From: an uncultured Aquimarina sp.
GTDB taxonomy: Bacteria > Bacteroidota > Bacteroidia > Flavobacteriales > Flavobacteriaceae
Reading direction: 5' to 3'
NCBI GenBank assembly: GCA_947496705.1
Contig: CANMDW010000003.1
Coordinates: forward strand, 591,622-655,621
DNA: 64,000 bases
Shown: positions 1 through 8,787 of the stretch, piece by piece
Numbering within the stretch: the first letter of the stretch is position 1
Layout of the letters: every line of letters begins with the position of its first letter
Position numbers and translations under genes: made by a program
Notes under the pieces: generated by a model
What the model was told of the DNA's origin: nothing
The model's database searches: none
What the model saw: only the letters and a program-made list of their open reading frames with translations

Positions 1-904
1 ATGTGATTACAACTTCGGTTATATTGTCTTCACCTCCTGCAAATACTTCTTCAAAAGAATTACCTCCGTCTTTTGATCGGTGCACTCCATTTGTCGTGGC
101 AACATACAAATCTCCACTAACAGGGTGAACGGCAATAGAATTGGTGATATCAAAGGGAGAATCTGTATTGATATCATTGTCATTGGTTGCTTCCAGCAAC
201 CTCCAGGTTCTTCCGCCATTGGTGGATTTATAAACCCCTGTTCCGGCAAAAAAAGCACCTCCGGCCCTTGCAGAATTACCAATGTTTTCTCCAGATCCAT
301 AATACCAGGTATTATGTCTGCCCGGCCTTGGGTCCTGCACAATACAGGTAATACTGGGTGATTGTCTTCGGCTGGTTACTTTTTTCCAGGACTTCCCGGC
401 ATCGGTAGACCGCCAAAGTCCTCCAGAAACTCCTCCGGCAAGGATAATGTTTTCATTGGTACGGTCTATGGCCAATGCCCGTGTTCTTCCTCCTACATTA
501 AAAGGCCCCCGGTTTTCCCAATACGAAAAACTACCTGCTTTTGCAGATTTGGCTGCTACCGAAAGGGCTTGTTTTTGATCATTTCCTGAAGCAATTTTGC
601 TAGAAAAGGATAATTCTGCATCTCTAATACCATCGGGGATTTTACCTGTATTTGGATCTTTTAGCCTTCCAAATTCATACTCCATTCGCTCTATAGCTTT
701 GTCTCCTACCCTTTTTATTTTGGTTTCTTTGGCACCGGACTTGCTGTCGTAAATTTTGGATTGTTTGTAAAGCGTATGACCTTTATGCAATTGACTTGGA
801 TCTGCTTCGAAATTTTTGGTTTGTTGAGCGCTTACGGCAGTAATTATTCCGATTAGGGAAAACGCCCAAACAGTACGTTTGAGATAAAATAAAAATGTTT
901 TCAT
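1..904 (-). CDS. Secreted Asp-box/BNR repeat protein, C-terminal part outside window
   Basis: The reading frame is open from an ATG at 904 to the left edge (301 complete codons, no stop), so the gene is 5'-complete and runs out of the window. It begins with a signal peptide (KRTVWAFSLIGIITAVSAQ) and has Asp-box type motifs (STDAGKSWKKV, STNGGRTWRLL, SKDGGNSFEEV) typical of sortilin/BNR beta-propellers. It is a clear paralog of the protein encoded at 1806-5495: the stretch starting GGRTRALAIDRTNENI is identical in both. By analogy with that protein it should end in a type IX sorting domain, which cannot be seen here. Substrate unknown. Its codons look somewhat richer in G and C than the paralog. 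Confidence 0.88.
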   Translation of the reverse strand, partial: MKTFLFYLKRTVWAFSLIGIITAVSAQQTKNFEADPSQLHKGHTLYKQSKIYDSKSGAKETKIKRVGDKAIERMEYEFGRLKDPNTGKIPDGIRDAELSFSSKIASGNDQKQALSVAAKSAKAGSFSYWENRGPFNVGGRTRALAIDRTNENIILAGGVSGGLWRSTDAGKSWKKVTSRRQSPSITCIVQDPRPGRHNTWYYGSGENIGNSARAGGAFFAGTGVYKSTNGGRTWRLLEATNDNDINTDSPFDITNSIAVHPVSGDLYVATTNGVHRSKDGGNSFEEVFAGGEDNITEVVIT

Positions 905-979
905 TTTTTAAGCTGATTTGTGAGTAATTCGCAAATTTAGCCTAATTTTTTAAACTTTTACCTTAAAAATTAATAAAAA

Positions 980-1053
980 TTAAGATTTTATTGTGTTTTC
1001 TGTAATAAAAATTAAGAGTTCCTTATATCAAATTTGTAGTGTTTTTGGTATAA
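980..1053 (-). repeat. Conserved upstream block, copy 1
   Basis: About 74 bases upstream of the partial gene are almost identical to 5652-5725 upstream of its paralog, differing at two clustered positions near 1018 plus the end. A second short match (TGTGAGTAATT at about 919) lies nearer the start codon. The block was probably copied together with the gene and may carry the promoter. I could not place a clean TAnnTTTG box in it. Confidence 0.75.
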
Positions 1054-1293
1054 AACAAAGGTTTTAGAGTAAAATTTTAAGAGCTTACTATTATACTCTA
1101 TTTTTTTGATCATTTGACTAAAATGCAGCAGGTTACATAAAAATATACTATTCCTCTAAAAGATGATCACTTGTCTTCTACCAAGAAGCAGAGAAAATTG
1201 CAATCTCATGGGCAAGACGAGATATTGGTAGAGATACGCAAAGAGTTCATGGGATAGATATGAAGTTATAGACTATAGAAACTAAAAAGAAGG
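1054..1293. other. Intergenic stretch, possible gene remnant
   Basis: No gene with a convincing start. A stop-free stretch without an ATG at about 1163-1270 (+) reads EKIAISWARRDIGRDTQRV. It looks protein-like but I do not recognise it; it may be a remnant or chance. Confidence 0.25.
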
Positions 1294-1755
1294 TTAATTA
1301 GAAAACTTAAATCGTAATATCTCATAAACAGTATTCTGACCCATATCTGGGCACAAGCCTTCTTTTATAATAAGAGAAACTTCTTGATCTTTATTAAAAT
1401 CTTTCTTCAGCAACTCAAAATCGGTAGCAGCAGCATTTCTATATGCAAAAGTAATTTTTTGTCCTACAGAGATTAAATTTACAATACTCGAACCCGAGCC
1501 TGTAATACTTTTCACTTCTACCAATATTGTAGCTTTATAGCTCTTACCGCAAACATTAGCGTTAGTAAAAACATCTTTTATTACAGCAACAAGATGCACA
1601 GTATTAGGATCTATACGATTATGATCAATAATATCACTAAATTTTGGTTTTTCGATTTTTGGCTTTGTTTTTTCAGTTTCTTTTTCTTGAGCGACACTAT
1701 TTGATTTACAAGAAAACAAAAACACTACTACCAAAATATACAGTACTTTATCCAT
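1294..1755 (-). CDS. Hypothetical lipoprotein, 153 aa
   Basis: Short N-terminal hydrophobic segment (VLYILVVVFLFSC) ending in a lipobox cysteine at residue 16, so an SPII lipoprotein is predicted. A charged K/E/P-rich linker (about residues 24-40) is followed by a compact domain with two further cysteines (in NVCGKS and EGLCPD). I do not recognise the family. It lies 50 bases downstream of the large secreted protein on the same strand, but a terminator-like hairpin fills the gap and ends only 5 bases before its ATG. It therefore either depends on readthrough or has a promoter hidden in the hairpin region. Confidence 0.7.
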   Translation of the reverse strand: MDKVLYILVVVFLFSCKSNSVAQEKETEKTKPKIEKPKFSDIIDHNRIDPNTVHLVAVIKDVFTNANVCGKSYKATILVEVKSITGSGSSIVNLISVGQKITFAYRNAAATDFELLKKDFNKDQEVSLIIKEGLCPDMGQNTVYEILRFKFSN

Positions 1756-1760
1756 AGTAT

Positions 1761-1794
1761 AAAAAAAGGAGTTGAAAATTCAGCTCCTTTTTTT
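1761..1794 (-). terminator. Rho-independent terminator-like hairpin
   Basis: On the minus strand an A-rich arm with AAAGGAG pairs with CTCCTTTTTTT across a short loop, giving a GC-containing stem flanked by A and T tracts. It follows the stop codon at 1806 directly and so should end the large secreted-protein transcript. The T tract abuts the ATG of the next gene at 1755. Confidence 0.7.
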
Positions 1795-1805
1795 GTATTA
1801 ATAAA

Positions 1806-4800
1806 TTACTTTTTAAGTAATTTATATATTCCTGTTGTAGCACCCGATACCTTTGCATAATAAAATCCAGAAGTTAAACTTGAAGCGTCCCAAACAAAAC
1901 TATTATTCATATTAATATCTGACTTAGTATATACTAAGTTTCCAGTAGTATTAAATATACTAATAGTAATATTTGTATTTGATTTGGATATTGCATCTCC
2001 AAAATTGAATATGAATTCTTTATTAGATGGGTTTGGATATATTGAAGTATTCTTTGTTGCATCCAAAGTAGTTAATGGTGCAACCGCAACTCCTGAGGTA
2101 CCTGTATCGGCACCTCCAACTGTTCCAAAAATCTGGAATACCTGATCTACAGGAGTAAATTTAAAGACATCACCTAATGGAGTCCAATCTATGCTTTGTG
2201 TAAATAGACTTTCATATCTAAAGTGTGATTCTTGACCAATTACTTCATTTTGGGTAGACCAGAACCATTGCGTTTGATCAGGTCCAAATGCTAAATTTGC
2301 ATATACAGATATCCAATAGTTTCCGCTTTCTAACAATACAGGTTCAGGAAGTAATAGGTTTAAGTTTGTATCATTTGGATCAGATACCGGAACAATCTCT
2401 CCGCTATTATAAACTTCTTCTCCGGGAACTCCTGCATTGTCTTGATATAAGATAACGGTTGCATTTGTTAGTTCTGGTGAATTATCAGCACGACCAACGG
2501 CAAAAACTCTTTCTAATGTCCATGTATTACCTCCAGGAATAGTAAAATCATCTGCTATTTGTGACACAGCATTAAAATCTATAAAGAATTGTGATGGTGA
2601 TGATGACCCTGCAATAACACCGTTCTGGTCATAAATAGGAATTTCAGAAACAAATACCGTGAATCCTTCTGCTACTTGTTCTTTACCAGAAGTTGCAACT
2701 AGACTTATTGTTGCTTCTGTTCCTATGGTCAATTCTTCTGTAAATCTTAATTTTATAGTATTTCCATCTAGTGAAGCAGTAACCACTTCTGGATTAGAAT
2801 TTGTGAATTTGATATCTATAGGGTTTCCGTTAGATTGAACAAATAAATCTGTTACATCTACCTCTGTATCTTCTATATTATTAATATCTACTACAACATC
2901 ATCTAATAAATATGCAACACTTAATGTAGCTTCTGGTAATTCATTAAAAAATGGAAATCTTGCACTAAACACGCCACTACCGTGAGCAGCCAAAGCAATA
3001 AATCCATCTTTACGAGTTATTACCTCATCGGCAACTGCATTACCAATAACATCTGGTTCTTTGATCCAATATGTTTCTTCTCCATTTAATTGAAAAGTAT
3101 AATATAGTCCTGTACTTGTTGCCGCAAATACTCTTTGCATTTTTGAATCAAAAGATTCTTGACTACCACCTAAAAATGCTGTGCTTCTTACAGATGGACC
3201 ATTTCCTGTTCCATCGGCATTCTCTTCCAGGTTCCCACTAATATTGGTCCAGGTTTCTCCTGCATCATCAGTAAAGAATAAGCTTATCACTCCGTAATTT
3301 GAAAATGTTACGATTACTCTATCAGAATTTGAAGGGTCAACATTAATGTCGTTTACAAAACCAGTAGGTAATCCTTTACCTGAGGCAATATCTACTACTT
3401 CTTGACTATCAAGATTAGCATTATCCATTTTATAAATTCCTCCTACACTAGTACCATAATACAATCTGTTAGCAACAGGGTATTTAGAAACATCTAAAGA
3501 AGTAATAGTTCCTTCTGGCACATCTGTATTAGATAAACCTACCCAGTTTACGGTTGTAAGACCGTTAGAAGTAAGAGGAATCTCATCTAAGTCATTGTTC
3601 CTCCATATTCTATTTCTTGCAGGCAAATACATAATATTATCATTATTAGCATCAAGAATAAAAGGAGTAATAAAGCGAAATCCAGAAGTACCAGCCGGTT
3701 GAACTCTTGTGAAGGATACAGCTTCTCCAGTTTCATCATAATTATATCTATAAATACTCCCAAATTGAGCAGAAGCATATCTAGTTCTTCCTCCATCTGC
3801 AATAGCACAATATGAACCATCTCCACTAAAAATGCTTTCCCATGTAGCTTTAGGGTCTGTTGAATTCGTATACCAAGTATTATTATCTTGGAAACCAGCT
3901 AATAAATCATCACTATTTGCTTCGGGATCAAACGACACATGATAAGGTTGTGTGGTTAGATATCCATTGTTTAAAGACACCCAATCTACCGGTTCTTCTG
4001 GTGAGATTGACGTAGTAATGTCTTCGGTAACAGAAACACCTCCATCACTTCCTGTTAATGCTTTATTGGGGTTAGATGGGTAAAAAACTAATGCATGTTG
4101 ATCAGGATGCTGATCAGGATATACTGTTGCATAATTTAATGGTGAATAACCTGCAATCCAGCTTTCTTGTCCTGCAGGAGTGGTAAATCCAGTTGTAGAT
4201 CTATATAAATTGGTCCCTCCCACAAATACCAAATTTGGGTCAGCAGGACTAACCTTTATTACCATATTATACCCGCTTTGAAGGTTTAAATTTCCTACGG
4301 GTCCACCTATATTGGTTGGAAGGTTTGCAGTAAGGTCTGTCCAGGCTTCTTCTGCTATAGCAGATGCATCATATTTAAACAAAGCTGGTGCTCCTGAAAT
4401 TTGGTTATTTGTAAAGAAATATACTATATTCTCGTTAGAAGGATCAATTCCCATAACCGTTCTACCATAATCTGCCGGTAAAACCTCTGGAGTTATTTCT
4501 GTCCAGGTATCTCCATCTTTAGTAGTAAAATATCCATTGTTAGGATCTCCTCCAGAGTCTATAGTAGCATATACCTGACCTGTAGAAGTAACAGCTACCT
4601 CTGCTTTATTATCATAACCACCTACTAGTACTTCTTGAAATGATTTTCCATCATCCTGAGATCTATATACGCCTGTAAAAGTCCCCAGGTAAATATCACC
4701 GTTTACTCGGTTAATCACTATAGAATTAATAATATCTAAAGGGGAGAAAGCAGTCACATCATTATCTTTAGTAGCCTCAAGAAGTCCCCATGTTAATCCA

Positions 4801-5495
4801 CCATTTGTAGATTTATATACTCCGGTACCTTGATAAAAAGCACCTCCTCCAGATGCAGAGTTACCAAAACGTTCTCCTGATCCATAGTACCAGACTTTTT
4901 CTTTTCCTGGTCTTGGATCCTGTACAATACAAGTAATACTGGGAGATTGTCCGAGATTAGTAACTTTTTCCCAGGATGTTCCACCATTTGTAGAACGCCA
5001 TAATCCCCCAGATACTCCTCCTGCAAGGATTATATTTTCATTAGTGCGATCAATTGCCAAAGCTCTTGTTCTTCCTCCTACATTGTAAGGTCCTCTATTC
5101 TTCCAATATGAAAAATCGCCTGCTTTTGCAGATTTTGAAGCAGTAGCAATGGCTTGTTTCGAATCATTCCCCTCAGGAATTTTTTTAGAAAACTTAAGCT
5201 CTGCTTCTCTAATTCCATTAGGAATTTTACCTGTTTTTGGATCCTTAAGCATTTCAAATTCAAAGCCTGCTCTTTTTTGTGCATCATCTGCAAGTCTAAT
5301 CGCTTTTGTCTCTCTTGTTTTCCCATCTTTACTATCAAAAAGCATTGCAGCCTTATAAGCTTGCTTACCTGTTAGAACCTTATTTGGCTGGCTCTTAAGA
5401 CCTGGGGTTTTTGTTTGTTGGCCGTTAGAAGTAATAGTCGCCAACAGTACTACAACCCAAACTGTACGTTTGAGGTAGAATAATAATGTTTTCAT
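1806..5495 (-). CDS. Type IX-secreted Asp-box/BNR repeat protein, 1229 aa
   Basis: Signal peptide at residues 1-25 (KRTVWVVVLLATITSNG). Repeated Asp-box/sortilin-like motifs in the first half (STNGGTSWEKV, STNGGLTWG, SQDDGKSFQEV, TKDGDTWTEI) and again near TDDAGETWTNI point to one or two beta-propellers covering roughly residues 130-870. A beta-sandwich region follows, and the last 80 or so residues form a classic type A T9SS sorting domain (SIYPNPSNKEF at its start, basic end YKLLKK). The protein should be exported by Sec, cross the outer membrane by T9SS and be released or anchored at the surface. Similar proteins are labelled glycosyl hydrolase or VPS10/sortilin-like, but no catalytic residues can be assigned, so enzymatic function is open. 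Paralog of the gene at the left edge. Confidence 0.9.
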   Translation of the reverse strand: MKTLLFYLKRTVWVVVLLATITSNGQQTKTPGLKSQPNKVLTGKQAYKAAMLFDSKDGKTRETKAIRLADDAQKRAGFEFEMLKDPKTGKIPNGIREAELKFSKKIPEGNDSKQAIATASKSAKAGDFSYWKNRGPYNVGGRTRALAIDRTNENIILAGGVSGGLWRSTNGGTSWEKVTNLGQSPSITCIVQDPRPGKEKVWYYGSGERFGNSASGGGAFYQGTGVYKSTNGGLTWGLLEATKDNDVTAFSPLDIINSIVINRVNGDIYLGTFTGVYRSQDDGKSFQEVLVGGYDNKAEVAVTSTGQVYATIDSGGDPNNGYFTTKDGDTWTEITPEVLPADYGRTVMGIDPSNENIVYFFTNNQISGAPALFKYDASAIAEEAWTDLTANLPTNIGGPVGNLNLQSGYNMVIKVSPADPNLVFVGGTNLYRSTTGFTTPAGQESWIAGYSPLNYATVYPDQHPDQHALVFYPSNPNKALTGSDGGVSVTEDITTSISPEEPVDWVSLNNGYLTTQPYHVSFDPEANSDDLLAGFQDNNTWYTNSTDPKATWESIFSGDGSYCAIADGGRTRYASAQFGSIYRYNYDETGEAVSFTRVQPAGTSGFRFITPFILDANNDNIMYLPARNRIWRNNDLDEIPLTSNGLTTVNWVGLSNTDVPEGTITSLDVSKYPVANRLYYGTSVGGIYKMDNANLDSQEVVDIASGKGLPTGFVNDINVDPSNSDRVIVTFSNYGVISLFFTDDAGETWTNISGNLEENADGTGNGPSVRSTAFLGGSQESFDSKMQRVFAATSTGLYYTFQLNGEETYWIKEPDVIGNAVADEVITRKDGFIALAAHGSGVFSARFPFFNELPEATLSVAYLLDDVVVDINNIEDTEVDVTDLFVQSNGNPIDIKFTNSNPEVVTASLDGNTIKLRFTEELTIGTEATISLVATSGKEQVAEGFTVFVSEIPIYDQNGVIAGSSSPSQFFIDFNAVSQIADDFTIPGGNTWTLERVFAVGRADNSPELTNATVILYQDNAGVPGEEVYNSGEIVPVSDPNDTNLNLLLPEPVLLESGNYWISVYANLAFGPDQTQWFWSTQNEVIGQESHFRYESLFTQSIDWTPLGDVFKFTPVDQVFQIFGTVGGADTGTSGVAVAPLTTLDATKNTSIYPNPSNKEFIFNFGDAISKSNTNITISIFNTTGNLVYTKSDINMNNSFVWDASSLTSGFYYAKVSGATTGIYKLLKK

Positions 5496-5548
5496 TTTTA
5501 ATGCAGATTATGTGAGTAATTAGCAAACCTAATAGGAGTAGAAAAAAG

Positions 5549-5589
5549 AAATGTCCAGAAAGCTTGAATTTCAAAGAATCCGGACATTT
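5549..5589. repeat. Hairpin in the 5' leader of the secreted-protein gene
   Basis: AAATGTCC at 5549-5556 pairs with GGACATTT at 5582-5589 around a 25-base loop. It lies between the conserved upstream block and the start codon at 5495. The leader here is about 80 bases longer than the leader of the paralog, which lacks this hairpin. It may be a regulatory or inserted element; its function is unknown. Confidence 0.45.
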
Positions 5590-5651
5590 TTCAAGAGTTT
5601 CTGCTTTATTGCAAAAGAAATTTCTGTTTTTTTGTTAAAATTTAAGGGAAT

Positions 5652-5725
5652 TTAAGATTTTATTGTGTTTTCTGTAATAAAAATTAAGAACTCCTTATAT
5701 CAAATTTGTAGTGTTTTTGGTATTA
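5652..5725 (-). repeat. Conserved upstream block, copy 2
   Basis: Near-identical to 980-1053 in front of the paralogous gene. Probable duplicated promoter region of the two Asp-box protein genes. Confidence 0.75.
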
Positions 5726-6117
5726 AAAAAAGGTCCTAGCGTGTTAAAATGATCGCTGGTACCCCAGCTATTGCAAGATGGACAAATGTTGAACCCGTTG
5801 GCGCGGATTTAGCGTAGCGTAATGCGAACAAGATACAAAGATGATACCTCAACTTGAAATAGCGAAACAACCGGATAGCACAGATTCGAGCTGTAGCCAC
5901 CCACTTCTGAAGCAGCTACTCCCACTTTATAAGTACCCCCTCCCTACTTTTCTGATAGCATAAGATAGCGCAGATCCAGAAGAAATCTACAATCGTAAAA
6001 GGTTGTGAATTTTTGTAATCAGGAATATGTTATATTTATGATGCTACGCGAGCGAAACTAAAAAAAGTAATCCGATGGCGTGAATATGTCCCTTACATCC
6101 AGTAAATCTTATAAACA
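5726..6117. other. Intergenic region without a recognisable gene
   Basis: This 390-base stretch is richer in G and C than its surroundings and interrupted by stops in all frames. Short peptide-like fragments occur (for example around 5760-5815), suggesting decayed coding sequence, but nothing is identifiable. Confidence 0.3.
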
Positions 6118-6486
6118 ATGAAAAATTCAAAACGTAGCGTATTTCTTAAAACAGTGATATTCTTTGTGTTGTTCTTAGGAATTAATGCCTGTAATACAAC
6201 TAGAAACATTCGTTTATCAAAACGGGATATCAGAAATCTAAAAGTTACATACGAATGCTATCATGATTATAAATTATTTGGGATTAAATGGGTCTTTTTT
6301 GAAAAGAACATTGTCCAACAAACAGATGATTCTCCATTTTTAAGGAAAACATACACTGGTACCTGGAGTAAAGAAAAGAACATCATTACCATTAATTTCT
6401 TCTATGCCGGTAATTATCCTAAGGAAAAATCTTTTTATCTACATGAAGAGAACAATGAACTTGAAGAACTCAAGGATTCAAACTAG
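6118..6486 (+). CDS. Hypothetical lipoprotein, 122 aa
   Basis: A basic N-terminus, a hydrophobic stretch (TVIFFVLFLGINAC) and a lipobox cysteine near residue 25 predict an SPII lipoprotein. The rest has alternating beta-strand character with aromatic residues (KWVFFEKN, YTGTWSKEKNIITINFFY), resembling small lipocalin-like lipoproteins of Flavobacteriaceae, but no family can be named. It stands alone on the plus strand between minus-strand genes. The C-terminus is short and charged; an overlapping frame runs on to 6607, so a frameshifted longer form cannot be excluded. Confidence 0.6.
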   Translation: MKNSKRSVFLKTVIFFVLFLGINACNTTRNIRLSKRDIRNLKVTYECYHDYKLFGIKWVFFEKNIVQQTDDSPFLRKTYTGTWSKEKNIITINFFYAGNYPKEKSFYLHEENNELEELKDSN

Positions 6487-6657
6487 TGCTAAATCGCCCA
6501 AACCTATAGGGAACACAATCTACACAGGGCACCTAAAACGATATTTGGAGCTCCCGATCGATAAAGTTTCCCAACTTCACAGTGTCAAAAATGAGCTATA
6601 TCGGTAAGAAAAAAACCTGATATCATGGCTGCTTTTATAATTTCACAGCTTTAAAAC

Positions 6658-7029
6658 CTACTCCTTCTCCAGCAACACCTCTACCACCTGGGTAATCACA
6701 TGGCAAATATCACTTTCGACCACAACAGGATCGCTGGTAAAGGTTGTATATCCTTTTTTGGTCACCATAACAGTATAGGTTCCTTCACGTTCATAAGCTC
6801 CAAAAAAGGTATTGCTTGTAAAGTTTTGCAGGGTTTCTTTATACTCTCTATCGGTAACGGTTACTGTTACTTCTTCGGTCAAAAAGCTATCATCGGCGAC
6901 GTCTTTTACCGTTACTTGAATACCCGGTCTTGCTTCTTCTGTACAGAAAATCGGATCTGGTGCTGCATCATCATCATTATTACAGGACCAAACCATCACC
7001 AATAATATAATTAACAAAACGTTCTTCAT
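6658..7029 (-). CDS. Surface lipoprotein with Ig-like/carboxypeptidase-regulatory fold, 123 aa
   Basis: Signal peptide ending WSC with the cysteine at residue 16, followed at once by NNDDDA. An acidic tract right after the lipidated cysteine is the known lipoprotein export signal type of Bacteroidota, so the protein is probably displayed on the cell surface. The remaining ~95 residues (IQVTVKDV, VTVTVTDREYKETL, GTYTVMVTKKGYTTF) fit a transthyretin/carboxypeptidase-regulatory-like beta-sandwich. Function unknown. A palindromic element lies immediately upstream (7061-7234). Confidence 0.7.
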   Translation of the reverse strand: MKNVLLIILLVMVWSCNNDDDAAPDPIFCTEEARPGIQVTVKDVADDSFLTEEVTVTVTDREYKETLQNFTSNTFFGAYEREGTYTVMVTKKGYTTFTSDPVVVESDICHVITQVVEVLLEKE

Positions 7030-7060
7030 CTTTTACAAATTTTTAATTTGGTAGCGTTCC

Positions 7061-7234
7061 TATATAGTGTCTGGTCGGAAATATATCATTATTAAATTTG
7101 TTTCTTTTTGCGCTATTTTTAGTTTCTTTTTTATCGCCTGATGCTAAGGCATCTGCGTCAAAAAAGAAACTAAAAATCCCATCAAAAATAATTCAAATTA
7201 TAAAAAACGCCTATTTCCGACCAGACACTATATA
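7061..7234. mobile_element. Palindromic MITE-like element, 174 bp
   Basis: Perfect 23-base terminal inverted repeats at 7061-7083 and 7212-7234 (containing GTGTCTGGTCGG) enclose a second perfect 18-base inverted repeat at 7115-7132/7160-7177. There is no internal gene. Half of the element recurs at 18666-18721 with few changes, showing it is dispersed. The structure suggests a non-autonomous transposable or REP-like element. No clear target-site duplication is visible, and no matching transposase is in the window. Confidence 0.65.
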
Positions 7235-7273
7235 GATGCGTTTTAAAAGCTAAGGTTGCGTTTTTTAACTTTT

Positions 7274-8659
7274 TCAGGACAGGTATTCTCTATATACTGC
7301 AATCGGGATCAGGGCCGTCCAGCCACAAAAATCTTTCTTGGCCGGCATACCATAAGATACGAGGTCTGGCGAATAATTTTCCCAAAACGTATTGGTTGCG
7401 GCAAAGACCTCTGCCACCGAACTATAGGTTTTTTCTGCCAGTCGCCTGGCCATTTCATGTTGCCCGCAGACTGTTAAGCCTTTTAATACCATATACGAGG
7501 TGGGTGCCCATACGCCACCACGCCAATAATCGCCCCAGCCGCGATAATCGGGATCGTCTGCAGATAGCGCCGGTAACGGAGTACGCCTTCCAAACTCTTT
7601 GGGGTTTTCGAGATGTGATACAAACCGCTCCATACGATTTTTGGGAACCACCTTTCCCAACAAGGCCCAATACATACCAATGTGTTTGCGTGGTATCTGC
7701 TTTCCGAAACCCAGATCATAATAGATTCCGTCTTCTTCATTCCAGCATAGCTCATTAACTGCCTTAGCAATATTGCTATGAATTTCATCATACCGGGGTA
7801 TATCGCCAGACACTCCTACGACTTCAGCCATCGTTTTAAGTTGATCGGCCAGCATGGCCATCTGGCAGGAAAAATCTACCAGCCGTCCTTGTTTATTCCA
7901 TACACCCTGCAAAGTTTTGGGGTATTCGGCGATAAAGGTATTGAGCTTCTCTTCGCCCGAAGCATCCATTTTCCCCAACTTCTCTCCTAGCTCGTGATGG
8001 GTCATGCCCATACCCTCATTATCCCAACCTTCGGGGTACCGCTGAATGTTATCCATACCCATACCCAGGGTGTCTGCATAAAAAAGGTGGTCCTCCATCT
8101 GATAGGTATTTACCAAAAACTCAAAATTATTTTTCAGTATAGGATATACTTTGTTGAGGCGTTCTTTATCCTGGGCAACCGAATACATTTCGAGCTCGGC
8201 AAAAGCCAATAAAGGCGGATTTATAGAAACAGGGTGTTCTTTGGACCAAAGCGGAGTGCCATCATGTCGATATTCTCTGCAGATATAGCCATCGGTTTCC
8301 ATACGATCATAAAAATTATCCAACGCCTGGTATACCGGAAGTTCATCTGGATGATATTTTGCGAAGCACACCATAAAACAGGTATCCCATAAAAAGATAT
8401 TCTGGGAAAAAGCAGCATCGATAAAGGGTTTTTTAAAAAAAACTTCGGTGTCCCCTCCCCGCACTTTGGCTTTGGTGATTTCCAACGCCTTGTCATACAT
8501 TCTTTTTGACAATTCTGAAGTAACTTTAAACCCTGCAGGGCAATCCTGTTCTTTTTCTGTTTTTGAAACGTTGGTTTCCTCATTGCAGGCATATATTCCT
8601 ACCATACCTACTGCTCCGGCAGTAAGCCCCAATTTTTTGGTGAATTCTCTTCGTTGCAT
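7274..8659 (-). CDS. Tat-exported lipoprotein glycoside hydrolase, MGH/GH63-like, 461 aa
   Basis: The N-terminus carries both a twin-arginine motif (RREFTKKLG) and a lipobox (GIYAC, Cys about residue 25), predicting folded export by Tat followed by lipidation. The mature part matches the (alpha/alpha)6-barrel of trehalase/mannosylglycerate hydrolase/GH63-like enzymes: FLWDTCFM, NFYDRMETDGYICRE, the WGDYWRGGVWAPTSYM segment and FWENYSPD are typical. It should act on an alpha-linked glycoside in the periplasm or at the surface; the substrate cannot be told from sequence. Full length for the family. Genes on either side are unrelated lipoproteins, so there is no polysaccharide-utilisation context. 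Confidence 0.8.
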   Translation of the reverse strand: MQRREFTKKLGLTAGAVGMVGIYACNEETNVSKTEKEQDCPAGFKVTSELSKRMYDKALEITKAKVRGGDTEVFFKKPFIDAAFSQNIFLWDTCFMVCFAKYHPDELPVYQALDNFYDRMETDGYICREYRHDGTPLWSKEHPVSINPPLLAFAELEMYSVAQDKERLNKVYPILKNNFEFLVNTYQMEDHLFYADTLGMGMDNIQRYPEGWDNEGMGMTHHELGEKLGKMDASGEEKLNTFIAEYPKTLQGVWNKQGRLVDFSCQMAMLADQLKTMAEVVGVSGDIPRYDEIHSNIAKAVNELCWNEEDGIYYDLGFGKQIPRKHIGMYWALLGKVVPKNRMERFVSHLENPKEFGRRTPLPALSADDPDYRGWGDYWRGGVWAPTSYMVLKGLTVCGQHEMARRLAEKTYSSVAEVFAATNTFWENYSPDLVSYGMPAKKDFCGWTALIPIAVYREYLS

Positions 8660-8787
8660 AGATCTGTAAATTTGTGTAATGAAGGCTAAAAGTTACGCAA
8701 TTGAAGTTAGTCGACAAAAAACATGCTTCCCCTGAAAATTTTTATCTTTATCTCATTAACAACCTTTACTTCAACCAAAAACAAGCC

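Noticed and set aside
1..904. First gene as a broken copy of the large secreted protein
   Set aside because: The frame is open from its ATG to the window edge, with a signal peptide and intact motifs, so it is a cut-off gene and not a pseudogene.
1163..1270. Peptide EKIAISWARRDIGRD on the plus strand
   Set aside because: No start codon and no recognisable family; kept only as a possible remnant.
6404..6607. Open frame overlapping the end of the lipoprotein at 6118-6486
   Set aside because: Could be the true C-terminus after a frameshift, but the peptide matches nothing known and the lipoprotein already ends cleanly.
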